64,000 nucleotides of DNA, taken from NCBI GenBank assembly GCA_016801845.1, contig CM028916.1, positions 11,653,514-11,717,513 of the forward strand. The letters are read 5' to 3'. The notes under the pieces are model-generated. The model was not told where the DNA came from. It made no database searches and saw nothing but the letters and a program-made list of their open reading frames with translations. Both the position numbers and the translations under genes were made by a program. This document shows positions 1 to 14,200 of the stretch, in pieces (position 1 is the first letter of the stretch; each line of letters opens with the position of its first letter). The DNA is from Polydactylus sextarius. Lineage: Eukaryota; Chordata; Actinopteri; Polynemidae.

Positions 1-559
1 TTATATTTACCTAACAAGGCAATTATGAAGTATGTACAAATGCATAGAGATTGTATTCAAGCAATATATTTTATCACAAGAGGATGCATAGAGTATCCAG
101 CATATAGTACAGGTCAGTGTCACCAAAAGATTATTCATGCTTCCAGACAGAACAAATGCAAGTCAATAAATATGCTTGAACACCATTTTTAAAAAGTAGG
201 AAGTAAAGTATGACTTCCCTTTAGAATCAAGTAGAAAAATAGTTTGACTTTCAGTACCAATGTTTAAAATAAACTGTTGGCCTCTGAAGATACACATCTG
301 ATATGAAACACATAGAGGCAGCATAAGATGTGACGACACTGAAATACACAAGTCAGTCCCCACAGTTGTTTGACCATGTGATTAGACAAATCATCCTTTT
401 ATGTAACTTTGTAGAGACAAAAATCATAAAATGCCTTTAGTGGATAGAAATAGATGTTGATTCATCAAATTAGTTTCATCTTGTTTGTTTGAGATTATGT
501 GTTAATTCTTTGATAACTAAAATCTTACCTTTACACTCTGGCCTTCCCCTAACCTCCCA

Positions 560-760
560 TTTTTCGCTTTTATACATGAAACCCCTGTGCCTATGTACTT
601 GTGGTCTTGTCTGAAATTGTCTGTGTTACCTCCTCTTATATGTGTGTGTTTATGTGTTTATTTATTCCTTTCATTTTTATTTCTTCTGTACAGCACTTTG
701 GTCAGTTAAAACTGTATTTAAATGTGCTTTATAAATAAATATTACTTACCAACTAACTGA
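560..760 (+). repeat. L2/CR1-type retroelement 3' tail
   Basis: The stretch reading tgtacagcactttggtcag ... gtgctttataaataaatatt resembles the common fish LINE2/SINE 3' tail (gcactttg...gctatataaataaa followed by a short repeat). Only the tail is recognisable; the 5' limit is a guess. Confidence 0.45.
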
Positions 761-1154
761 GGAAAAAGAAGAAGCATCCTTACATTACAGTAAAACCAGG
801 TGTTTATCATTTTTTGCAAGAAAAAATAAGGAAAAAGAAAAGTCAGTTTTTAAAATTATTAATTAATTATTATTATTTTTAACTAATACATTAATGGGAT
901 AATTGTTCATATTACTTAATGGGCTGATTATACTGTTTGTTTGTTTTTTATTTGTGAAAAACAAGTTGGAAATACTGTATGTCAAAAACTGAAAAAACAA
1001 GTTTGTTTCTCCAATGTTCAGATATAATGTTCTTCACTGTCACATGTCATATATGTCATATATATATCTTGAACTCTATGCTGGGTAAAACAAAGTATTT
1101 GGGGAGACTGAAATTGTACTTTTAAGTTTTTTTGTTTTTTTTTTTTTTTGATAT

Positions 1155-1160
1155 TTTATT
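1155..1160 (-). terminator. Candidate poly(A) signal for CACNB2
   Basis: Minus-strand AATAAA (in tcaataaaatatc) about 345 nt after the CACNB2 stop, followed directly by an A-rich run (plus-strand T run ending near 1149). The A run could also cause internal priming in cDNA data. Confidence 0.4.
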
Positions 1161-1502
1161 GACAAAACAATTAATCAAGAAAAGACCCAGTAGATTAATT
1201 GATAATGACAATAAATATAAAATACAGCCCTACTATAGAACCCAAACTGCATAAGTAACCTGGTGTAACTTGATGTAAGTCTTGAACCGTGTTTGTGCAA
1301 AATACACACAAAGTCATGTAAATTAGATGAAAATAATTAAGACATAAATGTATCCTAGTGTGGCAAAAAGTAAAAAAATGGCAAACAATATGTGGAGAAA
1401 CTCTCTCTACAAAGATGACTCACTCTGCCCTCTCGATTAGTGCATTATAACTTGAGCAGCAAAAAAAACATGCACCAACCAAGAGTAGAAACAGAAAAAT
1501 AG

Positions 1503-2228
1503 TCACGAGTGTATATAAGAATCTCTATGCCATTGTCTTGCATCTCTGTCTCTATCTCTAACTCGATCCCTATCTCTGTCTCGTTCTCTGTCCTTGTACC
1601 TTTCTCTGTGTCTGTCTCTGTCTCGGTCTCTGTCTCTGCCGTGATGGTGGTGGTAGTTGTGATGATTGTGTGCAGGATAATGATCTGTCTGATGTGTCCG
1701 TGGTGGAATGTGCTGGTGATGCCTGTGCTGTCGGTTGCGTTCATTGTGCTCCTGCTCATAGTCTTCTTCGAAATGTGGCTGACTGTTTCCACGGTGATGC
1801 TGATGGTGGTGGTGGTGATGATGGTGGTTGCTGTTGTGATGGTGGTGGTTATGGCCTCGGTGGTTATAGCGAACCTCCTCCTCCTCTTCCACAACATCCT
1901 CCACCTCCTCTTCCCTCTCCTCTGGCAGGTGCCGGCGGGGAAGCCTCTGGCTGTAATCCCTGCTCGACTGTATTTCCATGCCACCGGATGTCTGGCTGTG
2001 CTGAGTGTGGCTGTGGTGCTCCATCCGTCGGTGGTGGTGGTGATGGTGATGGTGGTGGGTGTGCTGGGATCTCTTTGGTTCAGTCCTCAGGAGCTGCTCT
2101 TCCTCCTCTCTTTGGCCCTCCTCAGCCCTTTGCTCCTGAGCCTGGGCCGAAGGTGGGTCCTGATCTAAGTGGTTTTCTCGGGAACCCTTCCTCTTGGGGG
2201 CTGCTGACTTTTTAGTTTTCTGTTCATC
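1503..2228 (-). CDS. cacnb2: CACNB2 terminal exon: His-rich and Arg/Asp-rich tail
   Basis: The last coding exon follows a clear acceptor (ttatgcag at about 2236-2229) and runs 241 codons to TGA at 1505-1503. It holds lysine-rich and glutamate-rich stretches, a run of nine histidines, several further His clusters, an acidic block, then alternating RD/RE repeats before the end WHRDSYIHS. Mammalian beta-2 has a shorter tail of the same flavour (SRDxxH, HRDHNH, RDVDREQDHN) and a similar end, so this is an expanded homologous tail and not unrelated sequence. Simple-sequence codons (CAC/CAT, CGA-GAC) suggest growth by replication slippage. The repeat composition leaves long shadow ORFs on both strands. 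Confidence 0.9.
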   Translation of the reverse strand, partial: DEQKTKKSAAPKRKGSRENHLDQDPPSAQAQEQRAEEGQREEEEQLLRTEPKRSQHTHHHHHHHHHRRMEHHSHTQHSQTSGGMEIQSSRDYSQRLPRRHLPEEREEEVEDVVEEEEEVRYNHRGHNHHHHNSNHHHHHHHHQHHRGNSQPHFEEDYEQEHNERNRQHRHHQHIPPRTHQTDHYPAHNHHNYHHHHGRDRDRDRDRHRERYKDRERDRDRDRVRDRDRDARQWHRDSYIHS

Positions 2229-5200
2229 CTGCATAAAAAGATAGGCAAAATAATATCAAAATAATACCATGTGACTGCTCAGATATATGTACTATAAATA
2301 CTGTAAATCCTCTAATTTAGGTAACTACATTTTTGTATTTTCAGTTATATCTGCTGTTAAGAAGGTAGCTGGCCCTCGTGTGTCTGTATTGGCAGTTTCT
2401 TGGATGACAAAACTCAGTTTTCTCATAGTACTTTGGAACAGTGGAGACTTGTACCATTGCTTACACAAAGATAACCATAGACAGTCACTAGCTGTCTCAG
2501 GATTCTCTGAAACTACAGTTTTTTTACCATTTCACCACATTTTTTACCATGTTGCCAATTCATATAATTACAAAAATAACAATAAATATGAGGTACTTGG
2601 CCACATTTTACATTTAGTTATGCTAATCAGCAAAGTTTCAAGGTCCGAACATTGTCATTGTACGTGTCTGCAAAAGCTGGTTGCAGAAAGGAAACTGGAA
2701 TGAGTGAGAGTTAGTTTAGAGATAAATGTCAAGCAGTATTTGTGACAGTAACTGTATAACTTAATAACAAACAACAACAAAAACAATGGAAAGATTTCAT
2801 TCGGCTTCAAATGAAAAATGATGTATCTGGTAAGCAGTGTATTTTAAAGGTGACAGAGTGAGATACATTTTACGTCACAAACAACCGTTTTTGGAATTGA
2901 CCCATTTTCTAGTGGACATTTAATTTACAAGTTCATACTTAATCCTGCACCTCACACAGATGAGCAGTGATTTTAGATTTTTTTACCTATTGTTTGATTT
3001 CACCTGCCCTCTAGGTCTGTGCATCAAGCAATTATGACAACTTTTCATGAAATGAATGCCCTTAAATCAGAAAGGGCTGAAATGTTTGCCTTCTCACAGG
3101 CTGATGCCGAACGGATACTTTTTCCATCAACAAATTCCCTGGAAAACCATCCACTGGCAGCAGAAGAGATAAAAAACAAACTCATTCATTTGAAGATGAA
3201 GGAAATAAGGCTTCAATTACCTGGCTACAACTTGAGTGAGTACTGGCACAGGAAACGCATCCCACAAGGTTTGCGTATACAAAAAGAACCAACCATTGGA
3301 AAAGGTTCTAAAGACTTCATCAAGAAATGTTGTGAAATCCTAAACAAATGCTCCATGGATTTGATGCTATTGCTTATCGAGGCTTTTACATGTTACCCAA
3401 AATTCATAAAAGTCTGGTCAATCCTGAGGGAAGGCCTATCGTAGCTAACATATCAAGCCATATGTCTGCAAACTTATTAATGTTATTAATAAAATCTCAG
3501 AGATTACAGATCTACCTGCTGACATATTGTTAGTTACCTTAGATGTGGAAAGCCTTTATACAAATATATCACATGAGAGGGGACTAGATGCCTTAGGTTT
3601 CTATCTTCAAGATTGTACAGACCTACCCCCAAGACTTTATCATTGAATTGGCCTCTCTGGTAATTAAGCTAAACTACTTTTCATTCATAGGGGAATTTTA
3701 TCGACAACTTAAAGGAACATCTATTGGGTTTCACTTTCGCTCCTGATTACGCAAATTTATATGTAGGGTTTTTTAACATAAATTTGTCTTTAACCCAGAT
3801 ATAAACCCTTTTAGTCAAAAAATTCTCAAATGGTACAGACACCTAGATGATGTGTTCTGTCTGTTTCAAGGGACAAGTGAAGAATTGTGGACATTTAGTG
3901 TATATCTGAATAGCTGTAACTCTGATTTAAAATTTACTCTGGAATGTGATCAATCGCGTGTGTCCTTCCCAGACGTGGATTGCGCTAAGTAATGGTAGCC
4001 TTACTACCACATTATACAAGAAAGAAACTGACTGTAATACTTTTCTCTTAGCTACCAGCGCCTATCCTAGAGCTCTAAAGAATGGCCTACCTAAAAGCCA
4101 ATTTTATAGATTGCGTAGACTCTGCTGCTCTGACAACGACTTCATAGAGAAGGCAGTAGAAATGAAGCAGCGATTTTTGGAACAAGGCTATACAGCTCAG
4201 TGTGTGGATGAGGCCTATTACATTGCCCTTTCTAAATCCAGAGCTGACCTTTTGAAAAAAGTGTAAAAAAGGAGAAACACTTTTCAGTTTCTTGCATTAC
4301 AACCTACGCTCCTCAGGCCCATATTATTAATAAAAGTATTCTGAAACACTGGCATATTTCCAAAACAGACTTTTTTAGCTTCTATTAAAGAAGGGAATTA
4401 TCCCTGTGGAAACTGTGCCCATTGTCATAACTCAGAAAAAACAAATACATTTAAGCACCTTAGAACAGGAAAGCACTTTTTGCATGTTTCTGTATGTGGG
4501 TGGACTACTGTTCTTCAACAAAGATTAGATAAAAACGTTTTTTGATTCTCTGTCACCTTTAATAATATAGTGAACAGTAAGGTTAATTAGGGGGCACCTC
4601 ATACTACTACAGTCTGATAAATAACACTTGTGTTGATGCAGTTTCAAGTTTTCCACTAACTCTGTAAAAATCACAGAGTTTGGTAATGTTTTCTAAAATC
4701 AAACTTCTGAAAAATACATTTTAATTACTGTTCTGTTGAATTAAAATGTTAGCTACTATAACATTATTGTAATGAGTTTTCTAATTCTTGGCTTGATTGT
4801 GAACAGAAAATCTTCTTTAGACCATAGATACACCTCCTCTCTAATTAACTTTAACTCTAATTAAAAAAAAGGCACTACCGTGGCTTATCTCCATTACTAA
4901 AATAGTAAAACTGCAGTTACATTAAAATTTGAAGTTATCTGACTCACCAGATGTAGACCTATCTCATTTCAGTCTCTTTCCAGTGGATGACGAGATGAGG
5001 AGAAATGAAATGAAAATGTTAGATGAAAAATGGAAACAAATACAGATGCAGCACACTGTGAAGTTTCTGTCTTTAAACATTACCGGTCTCTCTGAAACAA
5101 TAATAAATGGTGCAAAAAGTTTTTCCACACTCAGCAGACTCTCCACATATGAGATGGGTGAGATGAGATGACAACATGAAATCTTTGATAATGAAATTTT

Positions 5201-8200
5201 CTATGTCTATAAGTCTATATGTGTTCGATGTACCGGTATTGCTGAAGGATCAGTGGGCAGTGTATTCTCGGCCAGCTGGGCCACCAGTGCGTTGGCAGGC
5301 TCCATTTCTGGTGGATGAGTGGCTCTCCAGTAAGACTCCAGATAGTCAGCGATGTGCTCACAGGCATCTGATAGCTGGTTTTCATCTAAGATGACATCAA
5401 ACATTTCCTAGAGGAAAAAAAAAAAGACTGTTAAGTAAAACATCAGCCGTAGGAAAGAGAAGTAACCTATACCTGAGACAGATTTCAGTACAATCTGTGA
5501 CAGTATTTATGATCTAAAAATAAGACTCTTCTGGTAATCGAGTCTCTGATTTATTCCTCCAATAAGTTCTGATGAGGAAATGTAAAAAAAATATGATCAG
5601 AAAAGGAAAAGGTAAACTCAAGATTCTTGTTTAGGCATCAGATTTTTCAACTGGATAGTCAACAGCACTGATTTATTGGTTATGTTTAATTTTTATTTGA
5701 TAATTTTTCACAGTTTTTCACAAGTTTTATTTCCAAATGAATATTTCCAAAGTGAACCTTAAATTCAATTGTCAGCCTAAACCAAATACTGATTGTATGT
5801 AAATGTCCCCAAAACTGATAAATCTCTCAGTCTTGCCTAAAAGTTACAATATTATAAAGAACAATGGACAAGCACTTGGTGACAGCAGAGAGAAAAAAAC
5901 TCCCTCATAACAGGAAATGATCTCCAGCAGAACCAGAATGACTATGGGTGGCCGTCTGCCTGGAGCAGTTGCATTGAGAGAAAAAAAAAAAAAAAAGAAA
6001 AAAAAGAAAAGTAGAGGCGGCCAACATATCTCCAGTTTATAACTAACTTAAGACAGTGTCCAATATGTGATAACATTACAAATTCCACAGCTTTGACCAT
6101 ATTCAAACCCAAGTGTAAACTTTTAGACAACTGAGATATAACATGACATGACACGTTCATTCATTCAACATTTAACTACCACTGCTCCAGTTTCACAGAG
6201 TGGCCAGTAGATGGCGCTCACCGGTGGACATTGAGCAAGCTTGTCTGCTGCCACCAGCTGAACATTGAGATGTTTGGTCTGAGACTTCCCTCTTGTCTTG
6301 ATCAGTCGGGTCAACACCTGCATGAGATCAACAAGGCAGAGACAGATAGTAATTTACAATCATTGCTGCTATTCATAAAAATGCACACAAAGTAAATCCA
6401 AAAGAAGGTGCAGCTTACTTTTACAAAAATAAATAAATAAATAAATAAATCCTACTCAACAGTGCTATCTGGTGAGGCTTACTTTTGGTGAAGAGATCTT
6501 GACATAGACCAGGATTGGAGCTAGGGAGGTCTTGGACACCTGGAGAGGGTGATTGACTGTGTCTGCGTCTAGAACTACCAGCTGCAGGCTTCGGGCGAGC
6601 TCAAAGATACGTTCCACCTCCCCCTGGATCTGGGCTGTGAGAGCAGAGAGCAAAACCATGAAATAACATTAACACATGAGATCAGGTCCCATCAGCTGTG
6701 TATGTTTCATTTGTTTGTTTACATGTGAAACAAGACATCGTATCTCTCAGGTAACTGATGTTAATGTATTTAGATTTACCAATCTGACTAATGATCATCA
6801 TATTTTTATGTGAATAAATATCACTATATATTCACAATATTCGCTTTTGACCTGACAGTAGCTGACTGAATAATCTTATAACATAGTTCCAGAAAAACAA
6901 AAAGTTTATCTTGATCATGTTTCTGCTGTATAATTTCTAAAACAAACAAGCAAACCTGTCAGCTACTCATAGAAAAAATAGAGAATTATTCAACCAAGGA
7001 AATAAAGAAAGAAAAAGAAAAAAAGACAAACATCAACAGATCAGACTGCTTGATAAGCCATGTGATCTAGTGGTAGGTTTGTATGTTCCTATGTAACTAA
7101 TCCACGAAGACAAACTACAATGTGATACACTCATGGGAGGAGTAATTTAAAGTTTGGCCACTAGAGGGAGAACAGGAAAACAGGGCATGGAGGAAACTTT
7201 AAAGAATTTTTTTACATTGACAAATACGAGCACATTACATCTGACAGTTCTGTCAACCCACTAAAACAAAAAGAAACTTGATCCAAGTTCAGTCATTGGC
7301 TGCTGATGCTGATAGTTGGAAATTAAAAGGAAGAAAAGGGAGGATGGTGGAGTGTAGCATTTAGACACTACAGAGAGCTACCAGTGCTTTCAGTCATACA
7401 TACCGGCAGCATCTGGGATGAGCAATGCGAAAGACAAAGAAGACCAAGTAAATCTTATCCCCTTTCTGTTCTACGCCTACTCTATCTTCGTCTAACTAAG
7501 AGAGGGGGTGTTTAAACTAGTTTACTGAACAATGTCACTGGGACAAAGACTATTCTATTATAATATAAAATGTGGGTTCATCTTTGCAATGTAAGTAGAA
7601 AAAAAGTGTTTCATTAAGATAAATAAAGAAGTCTGGGACATTAATTTCACACCTGGACCAGATAGTATCACTTGTTTTAACCTAATTAGAGTTACAAGTG
7701 GATGAGGTTTACCACAAGGGACGATACAGTGTTCGCCAGAGGGCTTAGACAATTAAGACATTATTTTAGAAATCAATTTAAGGTTGTTTGCTGTGACTGA
7801 TTGCCCTGATGCAGTAAACGTCAGCTGTCTAACTCTACAGACAGATAAAAGAGATGCCAGCAATTATTTGCCATGACTTTTGGCTGCAGGTTGGGATGAT
7901 AAAGACACGCACCTAAATTGGAGCGAGTGTTGGACCGGTCCATTAAGGCCTTTTTGCCAGGGTTGTTGAGGATGGACCGTTTAGCCAGAGAGATGTCTGC
8001 TGTGACCCGTGTAATAGTAATTCTAGAGAAGAGACAAAGGAAGAAAGCATTGTTACACAGCTATGATTTTTTTATTATATTTTATTTCCGCATAAAAAGG
8101 TATGTGAGTGTGTGAGAGAGACACTAAAGGATTCAATCAGAACTTACCTGCCTTCAAATCGATGTTTTAAAAAGTCAAATAGTGCTTTTTGCATCATATC

Positions 8201-11200
8201 TGTAACCTGGAATTACACAGAAAACATGAAGGTTTAATAAAATTACATTTTATTCAAATTAAAAACAAAATACATCAGGTAACTCAGTTTTACACAGTTT
8301 TACAGAGTCCTACGCCTTTCTCAAGTCAAAGAGAAGTTGTTAAGAAGCAATACTGAGGTGAGTGTTCGACAGACTCACCTCTAAGCCCTTCAGTGACGGT
8401 CCCATTAGCACCACAGGACGCATCGTAGGCACTACATCATACATAGCCACCTGCTCTCCCTATAGTCACAAAAGACAGAAGATTGATTCAGTGTATTAGA
8501 GACAGTATCTAAAAACATCAAGTTTTAACTTGACAGCCTCAGTTAATACACTCCATACCCATTTTTTTTATTAAATTCAATCAGCTTTCTACACTTGGGA
8601 GTCCATAGCAATATGTATGAATGGACATTATTTCTAGAAAATTTGACAATGGAATCAAAATTGATTAAAGCCATTCATAGGTTTCCGATTCATCAAAACT
8701 CTTAACCGAATGTGATTTTATCTAAAACATGATGCAGCACTATGGCTCTAACCACATCATCAAATACATCAAATAACAGCCCTGGTATGACCCAGAAAAG
8801 ACTAGTTGATCAATCAACTAACAGAGAACAAATATATTGTTGTTATTACTATTAGTTTTTTTAAATTTGTATTAAGAAATTCAGTGTCATGAAGGTGATT
8901 TGAATATCTTTTGGTTAGTATTGATGTTTGGTCGAATAAAGCAATTTCAGTCAACTGTCTTATATTGCCTTGTATGTTATTGACAAAAAAATGAAAGAGT
9001 TATTTCAGAACAAAGTCAAATTATTATTTCATCTACTAATGAAAATAACAGTTATATCCAGGACCGATAAATATAAAGCTCACACGTGGAATTAAATTCA
9101 GTAACTATGCTAACTGCAGTCACACTTTAGATAAAGTCATGATGGTAAGGAAAAGGGGGGATGTTTCTTTCAACATACTTCATCTTGTAAGTCATATCAC
9201 ACTATGCTGACATAATACATAATAAAATATAATAAAAATCATAAATCAATCAACATGAACTAAGAAGCAAAATTCAAATGAACATTGATTGAAGGTCTAT
9301 GAGATGCACAAATCATGGAAAGTTTGAACATCAACATTTTCATGTGATACATTAAAACTTAAACTTAAAATTCACTCATTGTTTTGTTTCCAGACCCTCT
9401 AACAATACACCATGGTCTTCCACTATCAATCCCAAGTTCCATACTTAAGTCTATTTAGAGTTTGAGTTTTCCAAAGACTGATATAGAAAATAATAGGACA
9501 CAAGAGAAAGAGAAAGTCAAACATCAACCGCTTACCGGTTTCTTTTTCACTTGCTGATTGGCTGTTCATAGAGAAGGATAGGAGAGGTATCAAGTGTTAA
9601 TTCACTAATTATTAAAACTGACAAAAGTTAAAAAAAAAGAAAAAAGAAAAAAAAACAACTTTTCAAACAGATTTAATTACTGCACACTGACCTTGTGACG
9701 GAGGAGTGTATTTCTTTGAGTTCATATCTTGAGCTTGCTGAGAAGCTGCTTTGCTGAAATGACAGAAAAATCCAGAATTAGCTCCCGTTTCATCTTTTGT
9801 CAGTCATGAACAGGACCTTCTTTACAATCCGAACTCCAGTACTTCAGTCTGTGATAAAAATAGGGCACTTTTTGTCTATTCAAAATAAGATTTTGTGCTC
9901 TCAGTCTTTCTGTATATCTACTTATGAGATGAGGTTAGAGACCAAATCCCTTGAAGTGTTCCAGCACATACAGTTGCCACAAAAACTGAATTTCCAGGAT
10001 CCTCTAGATGTGTTTCTGTCAGCCTAACTGGGTCACCTCAAAATCTAGCAGTGTATGGTGGATCTTCTGTGGGGCTGATTACAGTAAAAAATAACTTATT
10101 GTTTGACTAAATGTTTCCTGCTTTTCCTTGTACTAAACCATTTGAACCTTAACCTTTGTACCTTTAAATTCCTGGTATAAACCCATAGTCCTTTAAATTG
10201 TTTGCAACATAATATTTGCAGATTTGCCAAGGAATAAACACCACTGACGTGACTGGGGCTTTAAGGATAGTGGCTACAGATGCTACAGGATTGTAATGCT
10301 TTGTAAGTCATTTGTTGTCTGGGGACCTTTCTTGATAATCAGCCAAAAAAATGGTTTAAAATGATCTTTCAGTTAGTCCTGAATTTAAATTTTTTGTTAA
10401 ATCATCACACAAGAACACTGATGAAACATCCTGCTGGACACAAACAGTGGCAGATCTCTGAGACTTTCAGCAAAATGTGACTAAGATTACGTTTTGCTTT
10501 CAACTTGAACACATCACCTGAATTTTCTCAAACACAGCTGAAAGACTCGTTTGAATAAATTGTCGTGGCTGGAGGCATCGTATTTTGTTCATGAGCACGA
10601 GATCTCAAATTTGGTACAAACGTTCACTCACACTCAAACTGATTCTAATTTTTGACCTTTTTGTCACTAATGCAAGAATTCACAATACTAATTATGACAC
10701 AATTTAACACAAATGTCTCACAGGATGATTTGATGAAGTGATGACATTTTAGATCCAAACGGTCAGCGGTCAGCTTCGTCATAACATCATAAATTTTCAC
10801 TTTCAGAGGCTGTTATTCAACACCATAACTCAGGAACAGAGTGGGAGACGATGATCATATTTCCTCCAAGTGGTTGACGGAGGCATACGACCATGAGCAG
10901 GTAATTCTAGACAATCATTTTCTTCTATTTTTATATCTTACTATGTACAGAACAATCCCGGCTGTGCCGTTTAACACACTTTTCTAATCCGAATGTACTG
11001 ATCTCCAGATGGTACCTAAAATATATCATTCTTCATATCACTTAATCATAATCAATTAATCAATCACTTTATATCACTTTTTAATGATGTTGTGTTTGTA
11101 TGTGTGCTGTACCAAGTGAAGGTTAGTATTAGGATGACAAGATGAGGCAGAGCTCTACAGTAGGTTTGTGCGCTAGAATTGAAGCCTTAAGTGGAGAGAG

Positions 11201-14200
11201 CAGCTTGATGTACATACTTGGCTAAGGCCTTGGCAGCTTTCCTCGCCTGCACTTCTCTTCTGATGAGGATGGTTTCCAGATTGACTGGACTGGGGATGAA
11301 ACCCACCACACCATCCTCCTTCACCGGGCGCCCAATCCACCACTCATTGTTAAACTTCTGAAAATGAAAAACAAGTGTAATTGTGTTGATTTTGAACCAT
11401 GTTTCACATTGTTTACTTTGAAAATGTTAATAACTCAGTTCATATTTGTGTGTATGGATTTTTAATTTTTTCTTTATCAAACCTCTTTGACATGTAGGAA
11501 ATCTCTGGCCTCAAAGGTGACAGCCTGGCCCGGCACGGGGACGTTGTCGTCGTCTGCTGGAGTGTAAGAGAAGTTGCAACGTACAGCGAAAGCCACAGGC
11601 TTGTACTGCAAAGACAGGATAGATGTTCAGATCAAAACGTTTTCACTAGTGGCCGTGAGAGTCATCTTATCTCATATAGTTTGAAGACACACAAAAAGCA
11701 GTTCACATTACCCTAAATTTCAACTAACTATAGACATCAACATGAATTTGCTCATCAAAAACAAATTTCTTACAAGTTTTGACAATTAATAACATATCAC
11801 AGATCTGGAACTAATGTGAAACATGACGCATAATGAAACAAGATAAATACAGTTCGTGAAATACTTTAATTTTCCCAAATGTTTTTTTGAACCATCCTTC
11901 CCGACTCGTTCTGTTTATGCCTCATATATTGTATATAGATCTTCCAAAAACAAGTACTGTTGTCAATCTTATTGTCAGTGAGGTTTTTAAAATTTTTGGA
12001 GATTAATAACTAATCACCTAGGAAGTAATACATAATGTAGAACTCCAGTGATTAAGCAAAAATATATTAAAGACACATTACACACATCCCACACGTCATG
12101 GATGAAAAAAATAATTTCCACCTAAAATTACAAACGTGTTGTCTCCACTTAAAAGAAATAGTATACAAATTATTTAGTTATAATAGAAAAACATAATTAA
12201 TGACATTTTTTGGTTAACACAACAAGATCCTAAGTTTGGTGTTTTCATTAAAGATGACAAGCTACTGAGAGAAAAGCAGATGTAAATACTAAAAGTGATA
12301 AACTTTACTAAGCAGCTTCAGTCTCAGGATCCTGGTATTGAACACGCAGTCTCACAGTCATGGCTTACTGGGACACTGCAATCAAACTGAGCAGTTACTA
12401 ATGTTCTTAATGGAAAAAAAAAAGCCACCTGCATCTCTCTTTTTTTTGCTGCATAATATCTACAGCGTTCTTCTTCGTCACTGAATGCCTGTTGGCACTG
12501 TAATCCTATCAGAATCAAATGTCAGTGGCACGCCGATCAAGCTGCTAATTACTCCACTTTGGAGAGATGAGGCTGTAGGAGAGGGTGTGGGGGTCAGCAA
12601 GGGACAGGCTGAGTGTGTTTGCCGCCTTAATTACAAAGCACCAGTGGGAGCAAATTAAATCTGCGGGGGAGGATTTAATTCAATATTCAACGGGATATGT
12701 ATCAGCAGGTCCTGTTTAAAAGGCAAAGAGAGGTGAAGAGTTTGATATGAGCTGTGATATTTTGATGTCTTGACGTATCGTGAAAAAACAATGGATATCG
12801 CAAACTATTATAAACTTATTACCAACTCATACTAAACAGTCATATAACTTTTCAACCCTGATCATTGTTATTTGTTTTTAATTTTCACTGTTTCAGTGTT
12901 CTTAGACAGCTCACACCGTTCATGTAATTATGTGTTTAACACGAGAGACACATACTGCACAGATCAGCAATAGTTTCATTATTATCCTTCTCTAGACACC
13001 GGGCGCGTAAACAATGAAGTCTATAGTGACTCATTTTAATAGCAGAATATTGCTCCGCTAATCCAATGTCCTGATGTCTGTGTTTCCCGTCTGTGATGTA
13101 ATCATGTCCTTGAGAGCACCCTCTCTGAAAAATGAGTCTGTGAGGGCAGTGGTGGGTCGCATCAGGTGAGAACGTGACGCAACAGTGAGAAATTACCTTG
13201 GCCTTCTCCAGCTGCACCTGGGCGTTCCTTTCCTCAACGACATCCGAATCCTTATGCTCTCCCTGCAGGAGACACATTAAAGACAATTGAATCAGTTCAA
13301 CTGGTTTTATATTTCAGTGTATGTATACTGATATTTTGATAATCAGTAAGTTGTTACGTTAAACACTGAATGTTTGATGGTTCCAGTTTACCCAATGTAA
13401 GGATTTGCTGCTTTTCTTTGTCATATTCACTACATTATGTCCAACTCAATATGTTTTTAAATGTACATTTTATATAGTTTTAGTTAACAAGTGGAAAAAA
13501 AAAAAAAGTAAACATGTCACACAACAAACCAATAAACAAGAAATAAAGAGAATAATTTAAAAAACTCATTAAACGATAAAATAATGAGAATAATGCATTG
13601 AAATTCTATTTCACACCCAGATCACATAGGTCAGACAAGAGATCAGTTTTCTTTTACTAATTAGATTTAACACTTTTATACATTTTGGAGCCTTGAAAAA
13701 CAAAAGAAGAGATAAGAAAATGACGAATGAAAAATGAAAGCAGCCATAGCTGAGATATTTTGACTTTACAGCCATATTATATCAAGCTCAACTGCTGGAC
13801 TCCGCACTTTTCATATTACGCTTCATAGTGCTTCATGTTAAATCATTTCTGTCTGACAAACACCACATCTTTTAAACTCTATGCCCTCAGTCTGTCCTGC
13901 AGATCATCTTTAAATGTGTGTAGATCATGCCAAGATGACTGAGTCACATGGGTAAGCCACACAACAACATTATACAATTATTATACAGGCTTTGTGTCTC
14001 TCCCCATGACTAAAGATGTAAAATTAATATTATGTCTCTTTAAATTCACAGAAAGAAAGAAACCATTTGCAATTACAAATTGAATTGCTTAAGGTTCAAC
14101 TCTCTCCCCCTTCCCACTCCTGAACTGAACTGTCAAGAGGTGCTGCAGTTGAATCCCTCCTGGGATGCTCAGGTTTATGTGCCATGTGTCTCAGAGATTA

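Larger units (their letters stand above)
1..1502. other. CACNB2 3' UTR and downstream flank
   Basis: Roughly 1150-1502 is the likely CACNB2 3' UTR. The rest is AT-rich with no credible ORF. A retroelement-like 3' tail sits at about 560-760 (separate entry). Confidence 0.5.

Noticed and set aside
1509..2168. Plus-strand ORF of 219 codons, and overlapping ones at 1670-2215 (+) and 1445-1984 (-)
   Set aside because: They are shadows of the repetitive CACNB2 terminal exon. Their Val/Leu/Ser-rich or Thr-rich products reflect the complement of His/Asp/Arg codons.
2287..2703. Plus-strand ORF of 138 codons
   Set aside because: Intronic, AT-rich, no family-like motifs, no splice context; treated as chance.
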